From UBA8752 sp040261275 (GTDB taxonomy: Bacteria; Bacteroidota; Bacteroidia; Flavobacteriales_D; Sanyastnellaceae): a stretch of DNA of 25,253 nt. The notes under the pieces were generated by a model. That model ran no database searches, was not told where the DNA came from, and worked only from the letters and a program-made list of their open reading frames with translations. The stretch covers positions 1 to 25,253 of the forward strand of contig JBDQOI010000033.1 of assembly GCA_040261275.1 (NCBI GenBank), read 5' to 3'. The position numbers were made by a program, and so were the translations under genes. This document shows positions 15,154 through 24,100 of this stretch, in pieces; the stretch's first letter is position 1; each line of letters begins with the position of its first letter.

Positions 15154-18100
15154 CCGTCGCCGCAGCGTCGAAATTCACGGCAGCCTCGTCCATGCAACCG
15201 GGAACCTCATCCTCGTCGCATACGCCATCCCCGTCGATGTCATTCAGGCAAATGCCGTCACAATCCACATAATCAACGCCATATACGTCGGTGGGGTATT
15301 CGCAGATGTCGGCCGTATTCGCCTCCGGATTGTAGTTGCAAGCTTCCGTCTCAAGGCAGCCCAGCACCACAGGTGTCACACAGGAACCATCGTCGGTGTT
15401 GGCAGCCGCATCGAATTCGAGGAATCCGGCATCGGTGCACCCCAAAACAATGAGGGTGACACAAGAACCGTCATCGGTGTTGGCCAATGCGTTGAATTCC
15501 ACGTAGGCGGGATCCATACAACCCAATACAACCGGTGTATTGCAGCTTCCATCGAAGGTGTTGGCCACCGGATCATACTCGAGGAAGTTCGGGTCCGTAC
15601 AACCGAGGATGACTCCCGTGGCACAACTGCCGTCCTCCACGTTGGCATCGGGGTTGAATTCCGTGAAATTGGAGTCTGTGCAGCCCTCAACAATCAAGGT
15701 CACACAAGAGCCGTCATCGACATCTGCAGTGGGGTCATACTCCAGATAATTCGGGTCGAGACATCCTCCATACAGGCAGGAACCGTCATTGGTATTGGCC
15801 TGGGGGTTGTAGTTGGCAGCGGTAGGATCCGTGCAACCGGTGTAAACGCAGAATCCATTGTCCACGTTGGCGTCCGGGTCGTAATTGGCCGCTTCAGGAT
15901 CCGTGCAACCGAAGTATTCACATGTACCACTCTCGTAGTTGGCGTTGGGGTCGTAATTGTCCGCCTCCGGGTCGGTGCAACCCAAGAAGAGACAGGTTCC
16001 ATCGTCCACATTGGCAAAGTCATCGTAGTTGATGGCTCCGGGGTCCGTGCATCCCAGGTACTCACAGCTACCATCCTCGAGGTTGGCATCCGGATCGTAG
16101 TTGTCGGCGAAGCTGTCCGTACATCCCGGATAGGTGCAGGAACCATCGTCCACGTTGGCACCGGCATCGTAGTTGGACGCAGCCGGGTCCATGCAACCGA
16201 GGTACTCACAGGTGCCATCGTCGAAGTTGGCTCCGGCATCGTAGTTGTCCGCCACCTCATCCGTGCAACCGAAGTAGAGGCAAGTACCATCGTCTGTATT
16301 CGCCGCAGCCTCGTAATTGTTTGCGGCAGTGTCGGTGCAACCGTAATAGATACAAGACCCATCCTCGCTGTTGGCGCCGGCGTCGTAATTGTCCGCCACA
16401 GGGTCCGTACAGCCGTAGTAAATACAGGTGCCGTCATCGCTGTTGGCACCGGCGTCGAAGTTGTCGGCCAGCTCATCCGTACAGCCATAGTACAAGCAGG
16501 AACCGTCATCGCTGTTGGCACCGGCGTCGTAGTTGTCGGCCAGCTCATCCGTGCAGCCGAAGTACAGGCAAGAGCCATCATCGCTGTTGGCGCCCGCGTC
16601 GTAGTTGTCCGCCGCCGAATCCGTGCAGCCTGGGTAAATGCAGGAGCCGTCATCGAGGTTGGCGCCGGCATCGAAGTTGGATGCCTCCGTGTCGATGCAG
16701 CCTTCAATCAGGCAGGAACCATCGTCATCGGTGGCCTCTGCGTTGTAATTGACCGCAATCTCATCGGTACAACCGGCGATTTCGTCTTCATCACACACGC
16801 CATCACCGTCGGTATCATTCAGGCATTCTCCTGCGCAATCCAACCAGGTGACACCGTAGAGATCCTCCGGGTAGGAACAAGAGCCGTCGTCCTGGGTGGC
16901 TTCCGGGTCGAAATCACACGCCGTCTCATCGGTACAACCGAGGCAGCTCACGAAGTCGCAGCTTCCGTCGTCCTCGTTGGCACCGGCATCGTAGTTGCAG
17001 GCAGAGCTGTCGGTACACCCGAGGTAAATGCAGGAACCATCGTCGCTGTTGGCAACGGCATCGTAGTTGGAAGCCGCCTCATCCGTACAACCGGGGTACA
17101 GGCAGGATCCGTCGTCGGCGTTGGCCGTAGCATCGTAGTTCGCCGCCCCTGGATCGGTGCATCCGAGGTAGGTACAGTCGCCCGTATCGAACGTGGCATC
17201 GGGGTTGTAGTTGTCGGCCTCAGGGTCGAGACAGCCTGCAAAGAGACAGGTACCGTTGTCGATCGTGGCAAGGAAGTTGAAGTTCAACGCCGCCGGGTCG
17301 GTACAACCGTAAATGAGGCAGGAACCGTCATCATACGTGGCCGCCGGGTTGTAGTTGCTGGCGAAAGACAGCGTGCAGCCCCCGATCACGCAGGAACCGT
17401 CGTCGATGTTGGCGCTGGACTCGTAGTTGTCTGCCGCCGGGTTGGTACATCCCAGAACGATACAGGAACCGTTGTCGATCGTGGCTGAAGCCGAGTAGTT
17501 GATGGCCAGCGGGTTCATACATCCAGCGATGATGCAACTGCCATCGTCGATGACCGCATTCGAGGCGAAGTTCACCGCGAGGGGGTTCGTGCAACCGTAT
17601 ACCTGACACGTGTTGTCGTCCAACGTGGCCTCGGGGTTGAAGTTGACCGCTTCGGGATCCGTACAACCGAGGATGATGCAGCTTCCGTTGTCCACATCCG
17701 CCAGCGGGCTGTAGTTGATGGCCGCCGGGTTGGTACATCCGCCAAACGTGCAGCTTCCGTCCTCCACAGTGGCATCCGGGTTGTAGTTCGCTGCCGTGGT
17801 GTAGGTACATCCACTGATCACGCAGGACCCATCATCGAGGGTGGCGGAAGCATCGTAGTTGTCCGCGTCAGGGTTCGTGCAACCCGCGCAGGACAGGCTC
17901 TCACAAGAACCGTCGTCATCCGTGGCTCCAGCATCGTAGTTGCAGGCGGCACTGTCCGTACAACCGGCCACTTCGTCCTCATCACAAATGCCGTCTTCGT
18001 CCGCATCGTTGATGCAGGCTCCGGTGCAATCCACGTTGTCGGCGCCGAACAAGTCCACAGGGAAAGTGCAGCTTCCATCGTCGGCGTTGGCGGCCGGATC

Positions 18101-21100
18101 ATAGTTGCATGCGCCCATCTGGGTACATCCGCCGTAAAGGCAAGAGCCGTCGTCGGTATTGGCATCTGCATCGAAGTTGTCAGCCGATGCATCGGTACAC
18201 CCGAGGTATTGACAGGATCCATCCTCGTTGTTGGCACCGTCGTTGTAGTTGTCCGCCGCCGCATCCGTGCAACCGGAGATCACGCAGGATCCATCGTCGA
18301 GGTTGGCGCCTGCATCGTAGTTGTCCGCAGCCGGGTTCGTACAGCCGGGGTACAAGCAGGATCCGTCATCGGAATTCGCACCGGGCTCGAAGTTCGCAGC
18401 GGTCTCATCCGTACATCCCTCAAAGAGACAAGAGCCATCATCGACCGTAGCCGTGGGGTTGTAGTTCGAGGCCGCAGGAGAAGTACAACCTGCATAATCA
18501 CATGTTCCGTCGTTCGCATTCGCCAACGGGTCGTAGTTGCCAGCCAAGGGGTCCGTGCAACCGTAGAAGATGCAAGAGCCGTCGAAGATCGTGGCCTGCG
18601 GGTTGTAGTTGTCGGCGGAAGGATCCGTACATCCGCTGTAAACGCAGCTGCCGTCATCCACGTCTGCTTCACTGTCAAAGTTGTCGGCAGAGGGATCAAT
18701 GCAACCTGGGTATTGGCAACTGCCATCATCGTAGGCAGCATCGAGGTCGGGATTCAACGCATTGGGGTCGGTACAGCCGCAATCGGGCGCACCGAAGCTG
18801 ACGATGTAGCGCAGGTCGTTGTTGACGTCGCCGTTCGGGAAGACCTGTATGCGCATGTTACCACTCAAATCACCGTCTGTGGTGAACTGTCCGAGAAGGA
18901 CACGCTGATCATCTCCGGCAAGACCATTGACCGCGGAGTTCAGGATATACCATCCTCCACCGGTTCCATCCGTGATGGAAATGTCTCCGCCATCCTCAAA
19001 GCCTACCGTCCAACTGGGCGAAACACCGGACACCGTGGCGACGTCCTCCTCCCCTGCTGCTGCGCTCGCCTTTTGGTCAAGTCCAACGGTCACCCAGCTG
19101 TCGTAAGCCAAGTCGGGAATGAAGGCCAGAAGGCCATCGGTGATCACAGAAGGCGTCACACCGCCAATGGGACTTTGCCAGAAAGTACCTGTCGTCTGCA
19201 CCTTGAGCGGTGTTCCGGACAGGCCAGTCACCGCACTCACGAAGTCATCGGAGCTCGCAGTAGTGGCATAGACGCGGTAGGTTGTGAAGCCGGGAACACC
19301 GTCCACAGCGTGCACCTCCACATCCAATCCATATCCCTCAGTATTCGAGGAAGTGATGAAGCAAGAACAGAAGTCGCAGGACCCATCATTGTCGGTAGCA
19401 AGCGGATCGTAGTTGCAGGCAGTACCATCGTCACAACCGAAGACAGGCTCGTCAAATGCATCACAAATGCCGTCTCCATCGGTATCCTCCAGGCAATTGC
19501 CCGCACAGTCGTATTCCGGCTGAGCGTAAATGCAAGTACCATCCTCCACCGTCACGGAAGGATCAAAGTTGCAAGCCACAGCATCGGTACAGCCCAGACA
19601 GCTGGCGAAATCACAGCTGCCGTCATTGAAGGTAGCTGAAGCGTCATAGTTACAGGCAGAAGCATTGGTGCAGCCCGCGCAGGACTCATACTCACAGCTT
19701 CCATCGTCGAAAGAAGCAGACATGCTGGTGTTGCAGGCCGCTGGATCGGTGCAACCCGTGGGCTCAATGGCGTCGCAGAGACCATTCTCATTGACATCGT
19801 TCAGACACAATCCATCGCAATCCACGTAATCCACGTCGTACAGATCGATGGGATAGAGACAGGTGATGGCCAACGTGGCATCCGGATCGTAGTTGCAAGC
19901 TCCGTCCTCGGTGCAACCGGCACAGGATTCGAACTCACAGTCTTCCACAGGGTCACCGAAGTTGCAGGCAAAGGACAGGTCGCAACCAACCCCTTCCACA
20001 ACCGGTGGGTCGCCTCCGTAGACACAGCCGTCCACAAGGAAGGCCGAGATCGCGGGGTCGTAGTTGTCCGCTGCAGGGTCGCCACAGCAAGTCTCAAAGT
20101 CACACGAAGCCACATTGAGGATGGTCGCCTCAGGGTCGTAGTTGCAAGCGATGGTCACCATGCAACCCGCACAGGATGAATACTCACAGGAACCATCACT
20201 GAAGTTGGCCCCCGGCGTGAAGTTGCAAGCCGCCGCATCCAAGCAACCGCCGTAAAGGCAGGATCCATCGTTGAATGTGGACTGGGGCTCATAATTCACC
20301 GCCACAGGGTCCGTGCATCCTCCAAATTCGCAGGAACCGTCATCGGTGGTCGCCGAAGCAGAGTAGTTGTCCGCCGCTGCATCCATGCAACCCACGCAGG
20401 AAGTCCACTCGCACGTTCCATTGTTCTCGGTCGCATCCGGGTTGTAGTTGCACGCGGAAGGTGCGGTACATCCAGGCACCTCGAAAGGATCACAAACGCC
20501 ATCACCATCGTAGTCCTGGAGACAGTATCCAAGGCAGTTGTACTCAGGCTCCGGGTAGGTGCAGGTACCGTCATCGGTATCGGCATTCTCATCGTAGTTG
20601 CATGCCGAAGGGTCGACACAACCCGCATAGAGACAGCTGCCATCATCCTCAGAGGCATTGTCGTCATAGTTGTAGGCCGCAGGATCCGTGCAGCCGCCAT
20701 AGGAACAACTGCCATCGTCAATGTTGGCACCCGGGGAGAAATTGTCCGCGGCAGCATCCGTGCAGCCGAGGTATTGACAATCGCCACTCGGCAAGGTCGC
20801 CGCAGGGTCATAGTTGTCCGCCGTAGGGTCCGTACAACCCGCACAGGAGCTGTAATCACAAATCACACCCCCGTCAGTGGCGTCGGGATTGTAGTTGCAG
20901 GCGCCCGGTACGAGGCATCCTGCCACTTCGTCGGGGTTGCAAACGCCGTCGCCGTCCGTATCCTGAAGGCAGTTGCCCTCGCAATCCACACTGGATGTGG
21001 CCGGATATGTGCAGCTTCCGTCATCGGTATTGGCCGACGCATCAAAGTTGCAAGCACCGGCATCCGTGCAGCCCAAGTAGGCACAGGAACCGTCGTCCTG

Positions 21101-24100
21101 GTTCGCCCCGGCATCGTAGTTGGAAGCCGAAGCGTCAGTACAACCGAGGTAGATGCAGTTCGTGTCGGCATTGGCCTGCGGATCATAGTTGTCCGCAGCT
21201 GGATCCGTGCATCCTGAGAAAATGCACGAACCGTCATTCGTGTTGGCCGTCGGATCGTAGTTGTCCGCAGCCGGGTTCACACAGCCGAGGTAGATACAGT
21301 TGGTATCGACGTTGGCCTGCGGGTCATAGTTGTCCGCTTCGGGATCCGCGCAACCGCTGAAAACGCAGGAACCGTCATCGACGTTCGCGTCGGCGTCATA
21401 GTTGTCGGCTGCGGAATTCGTGCACCCCAGGTATTCGCAGAGGTCGGCGTTGGGAATCAGCGCACCCGGCTCATAATTGTCCGCCTCGGGATCGGGACAA
21501 CCGGCACAGGTCAGGTACTCACAGGAGCCGTCGTCATCAGTGGCCCCGAAGTAATTGCAAGCCATCACATCCGTGCAGCCCGGCACCTCGAAAGCGTCGC
21601 AAATGCCATCGCCATCGATGTCCGACAAGCAGTTGCCGTCGCAGTCGTATTCCGCGGAATTATAAAGGTCCACGGGATAGACACAACTGCCGTCATCGGT
21701 CAACGCCAAGGCATCGAAGTTGCAGGCTTCCGTATCCGTGCACCCGAGGAATTCGCAAGAACCATTGTTGAAGGTGGCGTCCGGATTGTAGTTCGTGGCT
21801 TCGGGGTCGGTACAACCTGGAACCACACAAGAACCGTCATCGATGGAAGCCAATGGATCGTAGTTGCTGGCGTCCGGGTTGGTGCAACCACTGAAGATGC
21901 AGGACCCATCGTTGTCCGTGGCATCCGGATTGTAGTTCTCCGCTCCGGAAACGGTGCATCCGTTGATCACACAAGAACCGTTGTCGAAGTTGGCCGCTGG
22001 GTCGTAGTTCTCGGCGTCCGGGTTGGTGCAGCCGAAGAAGATGCAGGAACCATCATCCGTGTTGGCCGTGGGATCGTAATTGAAGGCTGCCGCATCGGTG
22101 CAACCGCTGAAGATGCACGATCCATCGTCCACGTTGGCCGCTGCATTGAAATTGTCGGCGGCGGAATCGGTACAACCCGCAGTCGCGCAAGACCCATCAT
22201 CGTAAATGGCCGCAGCATCGTAGTTGTCCGCGGTAGCGTCGGTACATCCGCAGGCAGGACCCTCCGTTCCGGCGAGATCTGCCGTTGAGAAACTGGCGGT
22301 GACCCTGAGGTCTGTGGTGCCGTCTCCATTGATGAAAACCTGGTAATTGAGCACACCACTCATTTCGCCCGACGTGGTGAATTGCCCGAGCAAGACCGTC
22401 TGATCGGCACCTGCCAGACCATTGTTGTAGACATTGGTAACGAACCAAGCACCGCCCGTGGCGTCGTTCATGATGATGTCACCTCCGCTATCGAATCCGA
22501 GCACCCAATTCTGTCCGGGGCTCTGGGCACTTTGAATGGCGCCCTCTCCTGCCGCAGCATTCGGGGTTCCATCAATTCCAATGGTGACCCAACTGTCGTA
22601 GGCGAGATCCGGGAATGAGGGCAACAACAGTGGGTTCGCCCCACTGGCAAACGTTCCGCCCAGGGGATCCTGATAGAATGGCGCCGTCGAAGCGATCTCC
22701 AAAGGCAGCGTCTCATTGCCATAGACACTGGACAATTGGTCCGCGGCATTGGCCACCGTAGCGCTCAAGCGCCAAGTGGTCATTCCGTCCAAGGATCCGC
22801 CCACGTGGTCCTGAACCCGATCCAGACGCAGTCCATAGCCGGGTTCATCGGTGGTGTATTCGAAAACATCCAATCCCGCCGCTCCATCTCCAGCGCACGA
22901 GCAGTACTCGCAGCTGCCATCGTCCTCCGTCATGTCGGGGTCGTAGTTGCATGCCGTGGCATCGGTGCAACCGCTGTTCTCGTTCTCATCGCAGATTCCA
23001 TCACCGTCCGCATCGTTCAAACATTGGCCATCACAATCCACGATGATGGATGCTGGGTAAGTGCAGGAACCGTTCTCCACATCGGCCGTAGCGTCATAAT
23101 TGCACGCCCCTGGATCCAGACAGCCACCATAGAGGCAGGAACCGTCGTCGTCATTGGCGATCACATCATAGTTGACCGCCGCTTCGTCGGTACAACCGGG
23201 GTACAGACAAGAACCGTCATCCTGATTGGCCTCAGGGTCATAGTTGGAAGCCGCACCATCGTTACAACCGGGGTACAGACAGGAGCCGTCATCCACGTCT
23301 GCCGCTGCGTCGTAGTTGGATGCGCTGGGGTCGTTGCAACCGCCATATTGACAACTTCCATCATCCACATTGGCGCCCGAATCATAGTTCACGGCATCGC
23401 TGTCGAGGCAACCTGGGAATAAACAAGTCCCGTCGTCAAGGTTGGCACCCGGGTCGAAGTTGGAAGCGCTGGCGTCCGTGCAACCGGGGTAAGTACAACT
23501 TCCATCATCGGTATTCGCAGCCGCATCGTAGTTGGAAGCAGAAGGGTCCAAACAACCTGGCAGCGAGCAAGAGCCATCATCCTCATTGGCGGTGGGATCG
23601 TAGTTGGTCGCATCCGGGTTGGTACAACCGGGGAAAATGCAGCTTCCATCGTCCACATTGGCATCCGGGTCGAAATTGGAGGCCACGGGGACAGTGCAAC
23701 CTAAATAGTCACAGGAACCGTCGTTCTGGTTGGCTTCGGGGTCGAAGTTGTCCGCTTCCGGATCCGTGCAACCGAGGTAAATGCAGCTCCCGTCGTCCGT
23801 GTTGGCCGTGGAATCGAAGTTGTCCGCCGCAGGATCGATGCAACCGTAGTAGATGCAGCTGCCGTCATCGTTGTTGGCCGTAGGGTCGTAGTTCGCGGCA
23901 TCGCTGTAGGTACATCCACTGATGATGCAGGTGCCATCGTTTTGGTTGGCCTCGGGGTTGAAGTTGTCCGCCAAGGGGTTCGTACAACCGGGTACAATAC
24001 AAGAACCGTCGTCGACATTGGCGTCGGCATCGTAGTTCAAGGCTGAAGGGTTCGTGCACCCCAAGTACTCACAGGTGCCGTTCTCAAAGTCCGCCGTATC

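Noticed and set aside
14575..15453. Plus-strand open frame of 292 codons
   Set aside because: Antisense shadow of the repeats. Its C-terminal half is a low-complexity Arg/His/Pro stretch produced by the repeat DNA.
15700..16707. Minus-strand open frame of 335 codons rich in Thr, Met, Pro and Arg
   Set aside because: Another frame of the same repeat units, with low-complexity content. The DDGSC frame is clearly the real one.
18209..19639. Long open frame of 476 codons on the plus strand
   Set aside because: It is antisense to the giant repeat gene. Its Val/Ile/Arg-rich repeats mirror the 72-bp units and it runs over the globular domain without any sensible protein features.
22736..23422. Plus-strand open frame of 228 codons
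   Set aside because: Same antisense effect: the VVVIGxxIIV pattern repeats every 24 codons.
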